This document shows positions 9,184 to 18,691 of a stretch of DNA of 64,000 nt, in pieces. The position numbers and the translations under genes are program-made. The notes under the pieces are model-generated. The model ran no database searches. It was not told the origin of the DNA and saw only the letters and a list, made by a program, of their open reading frames with translations. The stretch's first letter is position 1. Each line of letters opens with the position of its first letter. Origin of the DNA: G965276675 sp965276675. GTDB taxonomy: Bacteria > Acidobacteriota > Terriglobia > Terriglobales > Acidobacteriaceae. Where the stretch lies: NCBI GenBank assembly GCA_965276675.1, contig OZ255624.1, forward strand, positions 2,666,001-2,730,000. The letters run 5' to 3'.

Positions 9184-9216
9184 AAGCTAGAAGCTAGAAG
9201 CTAGCGGCTAGAGGCT
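9184..9216. repeat. Short AGCTAGA-type tandem repeat before the histidine kinase gene
   Basis: Three to four imperfect copies of an AGCTAGA unit lie in tandem just upstream of the kinase start. The left part of the same gap (about 9108-9135) carries a partly complementary copy (AGCC..TAGC..AGCTTCT), so the spacer could fold back on itself. Function unknown. Confidence 0.4.
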
Positions 9217-9226
9217 GCCTTTTCCC

Positions 9227-10600
9227 ATGTACGCCCCGAAGCTCGTTCTCATCTCGCTGCTGATTCAATTGGGCATCGCCGCGGCGATCTCGAGTGCCCT
9301 GGCGCGTTCGCGCGTCTTCAAGCGGCTGCTGTTTGCGGAGCGGCGGACGCCGGCGCAGCGCATCGGGCTATTGGCGTTCATTTGCGTGCCACTCACGCTA
9401 GGCGTGTGGGCGCGTGTAACGGTGCCAAATTTTCTGGCCGCGGATATCGCCTTCGACACGACCATTATTCTTGGCGTCCTGCTCGGGCCGGTCTCCGCCA
9501 TGCTGGGCGCAGCGGTGCTCTCGATCCCAGCCATGGGACATCATGAGTGGCTAACGCTGCCGTTCAACCTGTGCGTTGCGTTTGTCTCGGGCCTTTACGG
9601 GCAGTTCGTCGAAAAGGAAGAGGTCTGGTCGTTTTCGCCGTTCATCGACCTGAGCATCTATCGCTGGGTGCGCCGCAATCTCCACCGGCCCAGACTGGAC
9701 CGGCAGGTGCTGTTGTTGATGCTGATCGTCGGCATGCAGATGATCCGGATGCAGCTGGCCTCGCTCTATCCACACCGGTTGTTCGTGCTGAATACGTCGA
9801 GCTGGATTGTGCGGCTAGCTATCTATGCCTGCCCCGCGGTTGTGGTCGGTATTCCGCTGAAGATCTGGAATGCAATCCAGATCGAGCAGAAGTTCGAAGA
9901 GCAGAAACGGCTGGTGTTAGAGGCCCGCTTCGATGCGCTGCAGCGGCAGATCAACCCACACTTCCTTTTCAACACACTGAATTCGATCGCCTCGCTGGTG
10001 CGCTTCAAACCGGAGATGGCGCGCGAGATGATCGTGCGGCTGGCGAATATTCTGAGGGCGCTGCTGCGCGACCACGACGATTTTGTTCCGTTCCGCGAAG
10101 AGCTGCTGTTCACCGACGATTATCTCGGCATAGAAGTCGTACGCTTTGGCGCGGACAAGCTGCGCGTGACCAAAGAGATCGATGCTGGCACGCTGGAGCT
10201 GCTGGTGCCGAGCATGCTGCTGCAGCCGCTGATCGAGAACAGCATCAAGCATGGGCTGGAGCCGCGCATCTCCGGCGGCACCGTAACGCTGCGGAGCAAG
10301 CTGCGCGACGGCAAAATGGTGTTAGAGGTGGAGGACGACGGCGTGGGCATGACACGGCAACCGGAAGAGGCTGGCTCCGCCCCGCCTGCAGGAGCGATGG
10401 CCGGGACGGGACGGCAGGGTGCCGGCATCGGCATGCGCAACGTGCGCGAGCGGCTGGAGGTTCTCTATGGGACCGATGCGCGCTTCGCAGTGGAGAGCCG
10501 CCCCGGGCGCGGCACACGGATCACGCTGGAGCTACCAGTGGTGCACCGGGTTGCAAGTATGCCGGCAAGCCGAACTTCTATCTCACTGCCGCCGGCCTGA
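9227..10600 (+). CDS. LytS/YehU-type sensor histidine kinase
   Basis: 457-residue inner-membrane kinase. The N-terminal 200 residues contain about six hydrophobic segments of the 5TM-Lyt type (ILGVLLGPVSAMLGAAVLS, LCVAFVSGLYGQ). The PF06580-type phosphoacceptor region has His245 in INPHFLFNTLNS, followed by a HATPase with the N-box LIENSIKHGLEPR and the glycine motif VEDDGVGM. Such kinases normally pair with a LytTR response regulator encoded next door. No such gene is present on either side here, so the partner must be elsewhere. About 450 bases without a gene follow. Confidence 0.92.
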   Translation: MYAPKLVLISLLIQLGIAAAISSALARSRVFKRLLFAERRTPAQRIGLLAFICVPLTLGVWARVTVPNFLAADIAFDTTIILGVLLGPVSAMLGAAVLSIPAMGHHEWLTLPFNLCVAFVSGLYGQFVEKEEVWSFSPFIDLSIYRWVRRNLHRPRLDRQVLLLMLIVGMQMIRMQLASLYPHRLFVLNTSSWIVRLAIYACPAVVVGIPLKIWNAIQIEQKFEEQKRLVLEARFDALQRQINPHFLFNTLNSIASLVRFKPEMAREMIVRLANILRALLRDHDDFVPFREELLFTDDYLGIEVVRFGADKLRVTKEIDAGTLELLVPSMLLQPLIENSIKHGLEPRISGGTVTLRSKLRDGKMVLEVEDDGVGMTRQPEEAGSAPPAGAMAGTGRQGAGIGMRNVRERLEVLYGTDARFAVESRPGRGTRITLELPVVHRVASMPASRTSISLPPA

Positions 10601-11049
10601 TCCGGGACGTGGCCAAGCCGGTCGGTGTCTCGACTTACCAGCGGCATACCAATCTAATGACGTACCAGGTTATGTCTGATAACAAGTATTCTGTTAACAG
10701 ATCCTGTAGGCGCAAAGCAATAATGTCCTAACTCTGCAAAGCCAAAGTGTCGCTGCCCATCCTTAGAACTGGATTGGGAGGCGACGGATTGGGCTGGGTG
10801 CAGATGAGCAAGCGGGATTTGCGGCTGGCCGGCCGCGGCGGTGCTCAGTATAAGTGTGCGGCAGACGCAGCGATTGTTGACCAGGCATCGCGGCGGCGGC
10901 GTCCGACAGCGCACACGCGACACACATATAAGATCTCCCTTAAACAGAAACACTTTTTCGACTCGCATCTCTTGCCCGGGAGCAACTGGAGCGCTGGATC
11001 CCACTAACGAAGCATTTCGGTGATCGCACCAGCAGAGTAAGTTTTCGTC
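10601..11049. other. Intergenic region between histidine kinase and esterase
   Basis: No convincing gene was found. A 10-bp palindrome CTGTTAACAG lies at 10691-10700. The region should hold the promoter of the esterase gene, but no clear -35/-10 pair could be named. Confidence 0.4.
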
Positions 11050-12684
11050 ATGTGGAAGCTGAGCAAGCATCTACTTGTACTTGCGGCGTGTGCCGTCTCC
11101 TTGTGGTCCGGATCGCAAGCTGGGGCTGCTGTAGCGCCTGCCCAAAGCAAAGACCAGGCAAATCTCGAAATAGTCGACACGACGTACGGCAGCGTGCGCG
11201 GTATCGCTGAGGATGGGGTGGTGAACTTCAAAGGCATCCCGTACGCTGCTCCGCCTCTTGGGCTGCTGCGCTGGGCACCGCCGCAGCCACCGCTCGCATG
11301 GACGGGCGTAAAGGACGCCACTAAGTTCGGGAGTGGCTGTCCTCAGGTCTCCCGCTACGGACTGACCGAAGCAGGCTACAACGAAGACTGCCTCTTTATG
11401 AACGTCACCGTTCCCCAAGACGGAAAAGGTAAAGCTTCCAAGCGGCCGGTTTTGATTTGGATCTATGGCGGTGCATTTGTCGGGGGTTCGAGCGCACTCT
11501 ATCCGCTGGACAACCTCGCCCGCAGAGGCGATGCCATTGTCGTCTCCTTCAACTATCGCCTCGGCGTGTTTGGATTCATGGCCCACTCCTCCTTCGATCC
11601 TAGTTCGAACGGTGGCTATGGCATTGAAGACCAGCGCGAGGCCATGCGTTGGGTAAAACGCAACATCTCCGCTTTTGACGGCGATCCGGAAAATGTCACC
11701 ATCGCGGGAGAATCTGCTGGAGCCGCTTCGGTGTGCATGCATCTTCTCGCTCCCAAACAGACAAGCGGCTTGTTCCAAAAGGCAATTATTCAGTCGGCCG
11801 GTTGTGTCCAGCACCTGCGCACGGTCCAGGAAGCGGATGCGATTGGACAGAATGTCGCCGACCGGGTTGGTTGCCCAGCCAGCGCCCAGAGCCTTGCCTG
11901 TCTGCGATCAAAGTCTCCTAAAGAGCTGCTCGATGCGGCAGCGCAGGTAGCCGGCGACGACATCATGACGTATGCCCCAAGCATCGGAACACCCGTCGTT
12001 CCGCAGCAAGGAGTAGATGCAATGAGCCGTGGAGAGTTCGTGCATGTCCCCATTCTGAACGGAGGCAATACACGAGAGCTGCTCCTGTACGTCGCGTACG
12101 CTGCCCAGGCTGGTCATCCGGTCACGTCCGCGAACTACAGGTCGCTTCTTCAGAACGTCTACGGCGAGAATGCTGCGGCGGTCGAAGCCAGGTACCCGTT
12201 GTCGTCCTTCCCCACGCCTCCTGAGGCGCTTGGAACCACGCTGTCTGATTTCACACCAAGCAATGGCCTGAACAATTGCCTGTTCCTTGAAACAGGGAAA
12301 CTGGCCGCAAAGTATGTGCCTGTCTTCGAGTATCAATTTGCGGATGCGAAGGCGCCCCCCGTTACCGAGAATCCGGGCTTCCCAATGGGCGCTGTTCACT
12401 CCTCCGAGCTGCCGTACGAGTTCCCTCACTTCTCGAACACAACCAAGCTCGACGGACCGGATCTCAACGTTGAGTCACAGAAGCTCGCCGGACAGATCGT
12501 CGATCTGTGGATGTCGTTCGCCCGGGATGGAAGGCCGGTCGCTGACGGAGTACCGCATTGGCCGGTCTTCAACCATGCCGACGATGTGCTGTGGCTTCAA
12601 CCCGGTAACGTGCATCTCACCGATCTCGACAAGATACATCAATGTGGCTTCTGGCAAAGCCTGTATCCTGCTTTGCTTCGCTGA
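11050..12684 (+). CDS. Secreted type-B carboxylesterase
   Basis: 544-residue alpha/beta hydrolase of the carboxylesterase/cholinesterase family. An N-terminal signal peptide ends near SGSQAGAA. The nucleophile Ser222 lies in AGESAGA. The acid is probably Glu343 (GGNTRELLL) and the base His450 (GAVHSSELPY). The oxyanion motif is YGGAFVGGSS and the N-terminal family motif is EDCLFMNVTVP. It would hydrolyse carboxyl esters in the periplasm or outside the cell; the substrate cannot be inferred. It stands alone between two intergenic regions and is followed by an unrelated secreted protein. Confidence 0.93.
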   Translation: MWKLSKHLLVLAACAVSLWSGSQAGAAVAPAQSKDQANLEIVDTTYGSVRGIAEDGVVNFKGIPYAAPPLGLLRWAPPQPPLAWTGVKDATKFGSGCPQVSRYGLTEAGYNEDCLFMNVTVPQDGKGKASKRPVLIWIYGGAFVGGSSALYPLDNLARRGDAIVVSFNYRLGVFGFMAHSSFDPSSNGGYGIEDQREAMRWVKRNISAFDGDPENVTIAGESAGAASVCMHLLAPKQTSGLFQKAIIQSAGCVQHLRTVQEADAIGQNVADRVGCPASAQSLACLRSKSPKELLDAAAQVAGDDIMTYAPSIGTPVVPQQGVDAMSRGEFVHVPILNGGNTRELLLYVAYAAQAGHPVTSANYRSLLQNVYGENAAAVEARYPLSSFPTPPEALGTTLSDFTPSNGLNNCLFLETGKLAAKYVPVFEYQFADAKAPPVTENPGFPMGAVHSSELPYEFPHFSNTTKLDGPDLNVESQKLAGQIVDLWMSFARDGRPVADGVPHWPVFNHADDVLWLQPGNVHLTDLDKIHQCGFWQSLYPALLR

Positions 12685-12816
12685 GGACATTAGCGCTTGC
12701 TCCGCGCAGAACCGCCGATGCATGCCGCAATGGTGCTATCGCCTACTGGACCGGAGCGAGACATACTGGCGGAGTTACAGTTGCTGCAAAAAGGTGTCTT
12801 TTACTTTCCTACTGTT

Positions 12817-13563
12817 ATGAATAAACTACCTTTCACTCTCCTGTCGCTTGTCACGGCTGCTGGTCCTTATGCCCTCCCGCAGAGTGTTGCACAACCTGGC
12901 ACGTCTCACACCGTTTCCTGCCAAGTCGGCGAGAACTGCACCTCTCGCCTTGCAGACGGCGCAACAGTCCTGACCCTTAAAGACGACACCCTCGTTCTTC
13001 AGGTGTCTCTAGCCGCCTTCAAGCGATTCACCCTGGCCGACATAGGGGTAACCAATACCTCAAACGGTGACCTCGATGTGGTGCCAACCACCTTCCAGCT
13101 GCTCCAGAGCGAGGGCGGCAATGCTCGAACGGCACTTCCCCTCCCCGAGGTGCTAAAAAAAGAGGGACGCCGAGATAAGACCTGGGCACACTTCTTTGAC
13201 ATGGGGCCTTCTGCGACCAAGCAGGAGACAATCGTCGTGGCGAAGCACAAGGAAACAGGTGAGTTCAACCAGAGCGGCGACGGCATTCGCACCGACGAAA
13301 TCAAGTCCGTCCAGGTGACCGTGCCCGATGAGGAAGCACGTGCGGCGGCCAGAGCCAGGATCAATCAACGCGAACAAATACTGAACTCAGACCTCACCAG
13401 CATCAATCAATCCTACCTACGAGCAAATACCGTTGCACCTGGTGCCTCCCTCCGTGGAACAGCCTACTTCACTCCCAGCCATCCGGGGGAACAGTTCATC
13501 CTTGTCATACCGGTCGGTGATCGTGTGTACCGCTTTTCTCTCACCGCCGCGGCCAGCGAATGA
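12817..13563 (+). CDS. Predicted secreted protein of unknown family
   Basis: 248 residues, not assigned to a family. The ATG at 12817 gives a clean signal peptide (MNKLPFTLLSLVTAAGPYA), whereas longer frames begin in unrelated sequence inside the preceding gap. The mature part has two Cys (residues near 38 and 44) in SCQVGENCTS, a central region likely rich in beta strands, and a helical segment rich in Ala, Arg and Gln near residue 180. The C-terminal 50 residues look like a beta domain (SLRGTAYFTP, FILVIPVGDRVYRFSL). It lies 132 bases after the esterase gene in the same direction. Confidence 0.7.
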   Translation: MNKLPFTLLSLVTAAGPYALPQSVAQPGTSHTVSCQVGENCTSRLADGATVLTLKDDTLVLQVSLAAFKRFTLADIGVTNTSNGDLDVVPTTFQLLQSEGGNARTALPLPEVLKKEGRRDKTWAHFFDMGPSATKQETIVVAKHKETGEFNQSGDGIRTDEIKSVQVTVPDEEARAAARARINQREQILNSDLTSINQSYLRANTVAPGASLRGTAYFTPSHPGEQFILVIPVGDRVYRFSLTAAASE

Positions 13564-13620
13564 AGGAACGCGGACCACACGCACCCTTCTGGAGCGCAGG
13601 ATAAAAACGTCAGCTGATCA

Positions 13621-13956
13621 TTAGGCCATGTTGTTCCTGCTTCTAGCTTCTCTGCCTTCCAGCATGCTGTCCCCCACGTGGTCCGCCGTTCGCCTCAGAT
13701 CGTGTCTGAAACCCTTCTTCCTGTGCTGTCTGTGCGATAGCGGTACGTGGATCGAAAGCATGGGCCGAGAGTATTCAGCGGTCTCGCGATCTGATCGGTA
13801 GCCCACCCGGCTGGCCGTGGTTCCGATGTTGCCGGTCTCATCGAGCAGCAGGCCGGCGGCGGCGTGCATGCGCCATGCGGTCAGGTTGCTAAGGGCTCCC
13901 TGGCCTACCAAAGCGCTGAACCGCTGCGCGAAGACAGCTCTTGAACAGCCGACCTC
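13621..13956 (-). pseudogene. 3' fragment of an AraC-family regulator gene
   Basis: Read on the minus strand, the segment encodes GCSRAVFAQRFSALVGQG, then LTAWRMHAAAGLLLDETG, then TTASRVGYRSD. This is the pattern of the AraC DNA-binding domain: end of the first helix-turn-helix, linker helix, second helix-turn-helix. Everything upstream is missing: at 13956/13957 the sequence switches to a Uma2-like gene with an in-frame TAG at the join. The last 45 residues also diverge from the family. It is a remnant left by a deletion. Confidence 0.7.
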
Positions 13957-14184
13957 CTAGGTGTCCGGCGCGACCCGCATGAAGTATTCGACTTGTAAGT
14001 CGATACCCAATTTCTCCTCATTGCCGATGATCCATCGTAGGAGTGCTTTCCGCACGCGTTCGTGCGAACCTCCGGTCGTTGGCCTTTCCCTCACTTCGCC
14101 CCGCACGTATTCGCGGGCTGGCCGGTATTCGGTCGCCAGAAAACGTTCCATCGCAATGGTTTGATCCTCTGTCGGAGCGAGCAT
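13957..14184 (-). pseudogene. 5' fragment of a Uma2-family (DUF820) nuclease-like gene
   Basis: 75 codons from the ATG at 14184, which has a strong GGAGGAG ribosome-binding site. The protein matches the start of Uma2 proteins: MERFLATEYRPAREYVRGE, then GGSHERVRKALLRW, then VEYFMRVAPD. Intact members are about 190 residues and continue with a PD-(D/E)xK-type core. Here the frame stops just where that core should begin, at the junction with the AraC fragment. A short product could still be made, but it would lack the catalytic part. Confidence 0.7.
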
Positions 14185-14314
14185 GCTCTCCTCCCGGGTT
14201 AAACCTGATAACCGTGTCCACAACGCACATTCTAGCGCGAGTCTATGGAGAGCAATACAACAACGCGGGATGCTCCAGGTTCGAGAGCCCACGCCGCTGT
14301 GCTAGCATCGGCCC

Positions 14315-15517
14315 ATGCAGGTGGCGATCTCCACGACGCGGCCCTTCCACTCTGCGCTGCTCGCCAATGCGCTGCTGAAGCATAGCGCCGGTGTCCGGAT
14401 TTATAGCTCGGCACCACGGCGCTTTTTTCGTGGACTTGGTGATGCAGCCAACCTCACTCTGGTCCCGTCGGTGCTGCAGACGGCCATGTATTTCCTGCGT
14501 CTCAATCTGCCGTCAAACGTACTCCACGCCGATTCCTGGATGTACGACCGCAGCGTCGCGGCCGTGCTAAAGCCGGCCGACCTCTTTATTGGCTGGGCGA
14601 CGGCATCCTTGGCCTCCGGACGTGCGGCTAAACGCCGGGGTGGCCACTTTGTTCTGGACCGTGCCTGTCCGCATGTGGACGCGCAGCAGTCGATCGTCCG
14701 CTCCGAGGCGGCTCTCGCCGGCGCTCATTTCACGCCGGAGCCAGCCTGGTTTCACGACCGGCAGCTCGCGGAGTACCAAGAGGCGGAGCGAATCCTGGTG
14801 CCGTCGGACTACTCGGGACGCAGCTTTCCGCAGCACCTCCAGCCCAAGCTGATCAAAGCGCCGCTCTTCGGCCGCTGCGGCTTTCCTTCAGACGTCCAGC
14901 TGGACCGGAACCCAGTCTTCACCGTCGGCGTGGTCGGCGGCGATCCCTTGCGCAAGGGGTATCTTTATCTCCTGAAAGCCTGGCAGAAGCTTGCGCTGCC
15001 GAATGCGCGCTTGCTGATTCGCAGCAGCGCCGATTTCGCCCAATACCCCGTACTGCAGGCGTTATTGAAGCAGCTGCCCAATGTTGATCTGCTTGGTTAT
15101 GTCCCTGATATCAATGACTTCTACCGGAAATGTGATGTGTTTGTTTTACCCAGCGTCGATGACGGCTTCGGCATGGCGCTCTTTGAGGCAATGGCGAACG
15201 CGGTGCCGTGCATCGCCACTACCCATTGTGGCTCTTCCGAGTTGTTGACTTCGGGCAGAGATGGCCTGGTCGTCGACCCTTTCAGCGAAGACCAGCTCGC
15301 TGCCGCAATTCTTTCTTTCTACGACTCCGAAGAGTACAGACGCACATTGGCCCTCGCCGGACGCCAGACCGTCGCATTCCTTGGTAAGGGCGATAGCTCG
15401 CCGTTGTATGACGACGCCATCAGGTCTCTGCTGACGTCGATCTTCCCTGCCTCATCCGCGCCGGCATACGCTGCCGCGTCGATCACTGGTGCGGTGAAAT
15501 CCGGCAACGTGCTTTAG
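14315..15517 (+). CDS. Glycosyltransferase, family 4 type
   Basis: 400-residue GT-B glycosyltransferase. The C-terminal Rossmann half has TVGVVGGDPLRKGYLYLLKA, then DVFVLPSVDDGFGMALFEAM with the E-x7-E-like sugar-nucleotide motif, then ATTHCGSSELL. The donor and acceptor sugars are unknown. It converges with a GT2/flippase pair on the other strand with 17 bases between stop codons, so the three genes probably act on the same surface polysaccharide. Confidence 0.88.
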   Translation: MQVAISTTRPFHSALLANALLKHSAGVRIYSSAPRRFFRGLGDAANLTLVPSVLQTAMYFLRLNLPSNVLHADSWMYDRSVAAVLKPADLFIGWATASLASGRAAKRRGGHFVLDRACPHVDAQQSIVRSEAALAGAHFTPEPAWFHDRQLAEYQEAERILVPSDYSGRSFPQHLQPKLIKAPLFGRCGFPSDVQLDRNPVFTVGVVGGDPLRKGYLYLLKAWQKLALPNARLLIRSSADFAQYPVLQALLKQLPNVDLLGYVPDINDFYRKCDVFVLPSVDDGFGMALFEAMANAVPCIATTHCGSSELLTSGRDGLVVDPFSEDQLAAAILSFYDSEEYRRTLALAGRQTVAFLGKGDSSPLYDDAIRSLLTSIFPASSAPAYAAASITGAVKSGNVL

Positions 15518-15534
15518 CGAACAAGCCGTAAAGT

Positions 15535-16377
15535 TTAGCGGACGATCCGCAATCTCTCAAGCGCGCGCAAAGCGGATTGCACAACGGATCGTCCAATGCG
15601 GAACAGGTGGGGCGTGCGCTGCTCCAGCCAAGGCTTCGCTGGTTGGAGCAGACGATGCACCTTGTAGCGAAAGCGCGTGGTGCGAAAGCTCTGCGTCGCG
15701 TCGCTGGTGAAGACTCGCATGTAGTAGGCCGGAAAGACGGCAGTCGAGAACTTCGTCTGCTCTTTCCAGCGGTGGTTATAGTCGATCTCGCACCTTTCCA
15801 TATCGCGGTATTCCTGGTACGGGCCCACGTAGTCAAGGGCTGCGCGCGATTGCAGGTGTGGCTGATCGCTATAGAGGAAGAACTCCACCTTCCCATACTC
15901 ATAAGGCTTGGGCGTCAGGTAACAGAGTTCATCGCTTCCTTCGAGCCGCTGCGTCAGATCCGGCGGGTGCGCGGCGCCGGCAAAATTCACCAGCCCAACT
16001 TCGGGATGCGCCTCCATCAACTGGACGGCCTGCGTCAAGTACTCCGGCGGACCTTGACAGATCCAATCATCCTGCAGCATCAGCACGTACTTCCCAGTGC
16101 ACTGCCGCAGCCCTTGATTGTTGTTCGCGCCTAGGCCGCGATTGCGCGGGGCCAAAGCAAATGTATCCGCGGGCAGCGAGCGAATCTGATCCTGAATCTC
16201 CTGCCCGCTGCCATCATCGACAATCACCAACTCACAGTGCGGGTAGTCGGTATTGCGCCGGAAGCTTTCGACTGCCCTGCGGAGCAGATCGTAGCGTTTG
16301 TAGGTCACGAAGAGAATGGACACGAGTGGGAGAGCTGCCGGCTTCGTACCCGACGGTGGTGATTCTGGTTGCATCAT
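15535..16377 (-). CDS. Glycosyltransferase, family 2 type
   Basis: 280-residue GT-A glycosyltransferase. The N-terminal nucleotide-binding region reads VSILFVTYKRYDLLRRAVES and LVIVDDGSGQE. The metal-binding acidic pair is in VLMLQDDW near residue 110. The ATG at 16377 overlaps the flippase stop by four bases (ATGA), so the two genes are translationally coupled; a longer reading would lie within the flippase gene. The role is probably addition of a sugar to a lipid-linked polysaccharide; specificity unknown. Confidence 0.9.
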   Translation of the reverse strand: MMQPESPPSGTKPAALPLVSILFVTYKRYDLLRRAVESFRRNTDYPHCELVIVDDGSGQEIQDQIRSLPADTFALAPRNRGLGANNNQGLRQCTGKYVLMLQDDWICQGPPEYLTQAVQLMEAHPEVGLVNFAGAAHPPDLTQRLEGSDELCYLTPKPYEYGKVEFFLYSDQPHLQSRAALDYVGPYQEYRDMERCEIDYNHRWKEQTKFSTAVFPAYYMRVFTSDATQSFRTTRFRYKVHRLLQPAKPWLEQRTPHLFRIGRSVVQSALRALERLRIVR

Positions 16378-17939
16378 GCCGTTCCTGGCGCGCCGCTCAG
16401 GCGCTGTCGCAAGACCCGGCCTATCTTTCCGAAGGCGCGCAGATACCGGTCCACATCCTGACGATCCTGCGAGGGGAGGGAGAGCCAATACGCGAGGACT
16501 GCATATACGACAGTAAAGACAAGCGCTTCTGCCATGATCCCGGTAAGGTGGCGCGGCTTAATCGTGACACGCGCGTGCACAAGCAGGCCGAGCGCCGTGG
16601 CTCCGGCGAGCGGAATGACCGACCGAAGAAAGCACCTGGCGAGGAATGTGAGAACGTGTATCTCGAAAAACTTCGCCAGACGGTGCCATAAGATCACACA
16701 CTGTGGCAGCACGACAATGACCAGGGCGAGGGTAATGCCGCCCAGCCCGAGACGGCGACCCAGGTAAAAGGCCAATCCGAAGTTGGCCAGCCCCTGCGTA
16801 AACGCCGTAATCGTGAGCAGGCGCATCCATCCCAACACGAACGAGTAGACGATCGCGACCCGCTGAATGGCGATGACCACGCAGAAGATCGCCAGGGTTA
16901 CCGTGAGCAGCCTGCCAGCATATTGCTGCGGTCCCACCCAGCACACCACCAGGTCGCGGTTAAAGAGCAGCACTCCGGTGGCGAGCGGCAGAGCCAGCAG
17001 GAGCAGAAAGCGCGTCAGACGCAGAAGCGCCATCTTTAGCCGCTCCAGTTCGCGGATGCCCCAAAGCTCATTGATCGCCGGCGTTGCGCTGTCGGAGAGT
17101 CGGAGGATCATGTTGTAGGCGGTCATCGTCGGCATCTGGGAGGTATAGAAGCTGCTGGCCACGGCAGCTCCGCTGGTCATGCCCGCCAGTGTGTTTCCCG
17201 AGCTGAAGACGAGCATGTTGCCCACGTTCAGAAACATGGCATGGCCGCCGAAGCCAAGCATCTCACGCAGCAACGGCTTGTCGGGGACACCCCAGCCGGG
17301 CATCAGGTTCGGGTGGCGCTTCTTGAAGCGCATGCGCAGCAGGCACTCCCCGCAGGCTTCTACGACTGTGCCCGCCAGCATGAGGCCAAATAAGCCCCCG
17401 CCGCCAAGCACAAACAGCAGCGAGGCTACCGCGCGCGATGCCCCGAGGAAAGTACCGATCAGGTTGATAGCCGCGATGTCCTGCGTCGCAATGGACGCAT
17501 TGCCGTAAGCGGCGAGTGGCGTGCGCACAACCGCCCAGACCGCGATGACGTAGAGTGCATGCCTGGCCTGCACCGCGATGCCGGGAGACAGATGAAAAAG
17601 CCTGCTGATGAGCAGGCTGAAGATCACGGTAAGCATGGCGAAGATGGCGTTGCTGATCAGCAACAGGGTCCGTGCCGTGGTAAAGACGTGACGGAAGCGT
17701 ACTCCACCATCCGGCAGTGACATGGACTGGCCTAGAAAGCGCTCCAGCGACCAGGAGTGCGCAACATCCACCAGAGCGAGAAAGCCCAGCGTCTGCATGA
17801 TGGCCGCGTAGGCGCCCAGCGCCTCTCGGCCGGCAACTCTCAAAACGACCGGAGCAAGCAGCGCCTGCAATAGGATCTGCGTAATGAACTGCAGCACACT
17901 CGTCAGGAATCCATTTGCCGCTCTCGCACTACGACTCAT
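16374..17939 (-). CDS. Polysaccharide flippase, Wzx/MATE-like
   Basis: 521-residue integral membrane protein with about 12 to 14 hydrophobic segments, in the size range of Wzx-type oligosaccharide flippases. Recognisable parts are the N-terminal FLTSVLQFITQILLQ and LGAYAAIMQTLGFLALVD. The ATG at 17939 has an AGGAAA ribosome-binding site; an upstream in-frame start at 18029 would add 30 atypical residues. Coupled to the downstream GT2 by a four-base overlap. It would move lipid-linked glycans across the inner membrane; the glycan is unknown. Confidence 0.85.
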   Translation of the reverse strand: MSRSARAANGFLTSVLQFITQILLQALLAPVVLRVAGREALGAYAAIMQTLGFLALVDVAHSWSLERFLGQSMSLPDGGVRFRHVFTTARTLLLISNAIFAMLTVIFSLLISRLFHLSPGIAVQARHALYVIAVWAVVRTPLAAYGNASIATQDIAAINLIGTFLGASRAVASLLFVLGGGGLFGLMLAGTVVEACGECLLRMRFKKRHPNLMPGWGVPDKPLLREMLGFGGHAMFLNVGNMLVFSSGNTLAGMTSGAAVASSFYTSQMPTMTAYNMILRLSDSATPAINELWGIRELERLKMALLRLTRFLLLLALPLATGVLLFNRDLVVCWVGPQQYAGRLLTVTLAIFCVVIAIQRVAIVYSFVLGWMRLLTITAFTQGLANFGLAFYLGRRLGLGGITLALVIVVLPQCVILWHRLAKFFEIHVLTFLARCFLRSVIPLAGATALGLLVHARVTIKPRHLTGIMAEALVFTVVYAVLAYWLSLPSQDRQDVDRYLRAFGKIGRVLRQRLSGAPGTA

Positions 17940-18189
17940 GCTTTGTATTTCCTGATTCGTATTCCTAATGGATGTGACGGGAGACAACGCCAGAATGCCT
18001 GGAAGTCCAATGCGTGTGACTGGCTGCACGAAGGTCCCGACCGCCGCTCAATCCCAAGCCTCGGATCCCGGGCACTATTTGTGGACAGTCTACCTTAGCG
18101 TCCGAAACATCCTAGAAATGCCAAGCCGCACGTCCGGGCGAAATTTTATTGAGAACTCGCGGGTGCACTGCACTTGAACCTGAAGCCGG

Positions 18190-18672
18190 TTACATCTTAT
18201 AGCGGCCCAGATCCTCATCGTTCAGCCCTTCAAGCCAGCGGCGCAGCTCTTCGGGCGTGGTGTCGGTGGCGCTCGGCGCCAGCTTTGCGATCCGCAGGAC
18301 CTCTTCACTGACATAGATCGGGCAATCGCAACGCAGTGCCAAAGCGAGGGCATCCGAGGGGCGGGCATCGATCGTAACCAGTTCATTGCCCTGCCGCATC
18401 CAGATCACTGCAAAGAAGGTGTCGTTGCGCAACTCGGTGACCACCACTCTGTCCACCGTTGCGTTCAGCCCCTGGATGAGGTTGCGGGCCAGATCATGCG
18501 TCATCGGCCGGGGCGTTGCCGTCTTCTCGATCTCCAGTGCGATCGCATTCGCCTCGTACGGACCGACCCAGATCGGCAGCACTGTGTCCGTCTTCAAATC
18601 CTTCAGGATCACGATGGGCGTGCTTGTGCCGGGATCTATCAACAACCCGCGAATTCTCATTTCGACGTCCAT
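18190..18672 (-). CDS. Bifunctional nuclease family protein (DUF151)
   Basis: 160 residues matching the BFN/DUF151 family. Signature stretches are LPIWVGPYEANAIALEIE near residue 33, RPMTHDL, and VTIDARPSDALALALR near residue 100. Family members in plants have been reported to have DNase and RNase activity; bacterial roles are less clear. It lies 20 bases downstream of miaB on the same strand, so the two are probably co-transcribed. Confidence 0.92.
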   Translation of the reverse strand: MDVEMRIRGLLIDPGTSTPIVILKDLKTDTVLPIWVGPYEANAIALEIEKTATPRPMTHDLARNLIQGLNATVDRVVVTELRNDTFFAVIWMRQGNELVTIDARPSDALALALRCDCPIYVSEEVLRIAKLAPSATDTTPEELRRWLEGLNDEDLGRYKM

Positions 18673-18691
18673 GGTTCCCTCGCTTCCTCTA

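Noticed and set aside
9180..9220. AGCTAGA repeats as an attachment site
   Set aside because: No integrase gene or tRNA nearby; units are short and imperfect.
9547..10731. 394-codon plus-strand frame inside the histidine kinase gene
   Set aside because: Different frame of a clear kinase; translation is Arg/Ala-rich without motifs.
14221..14314. tRNA-like GGTTCGAGAGCC before the GT4 gene
   Set aside because: No cloverleaf could be formed: acceptor and anticodon stems are missing.
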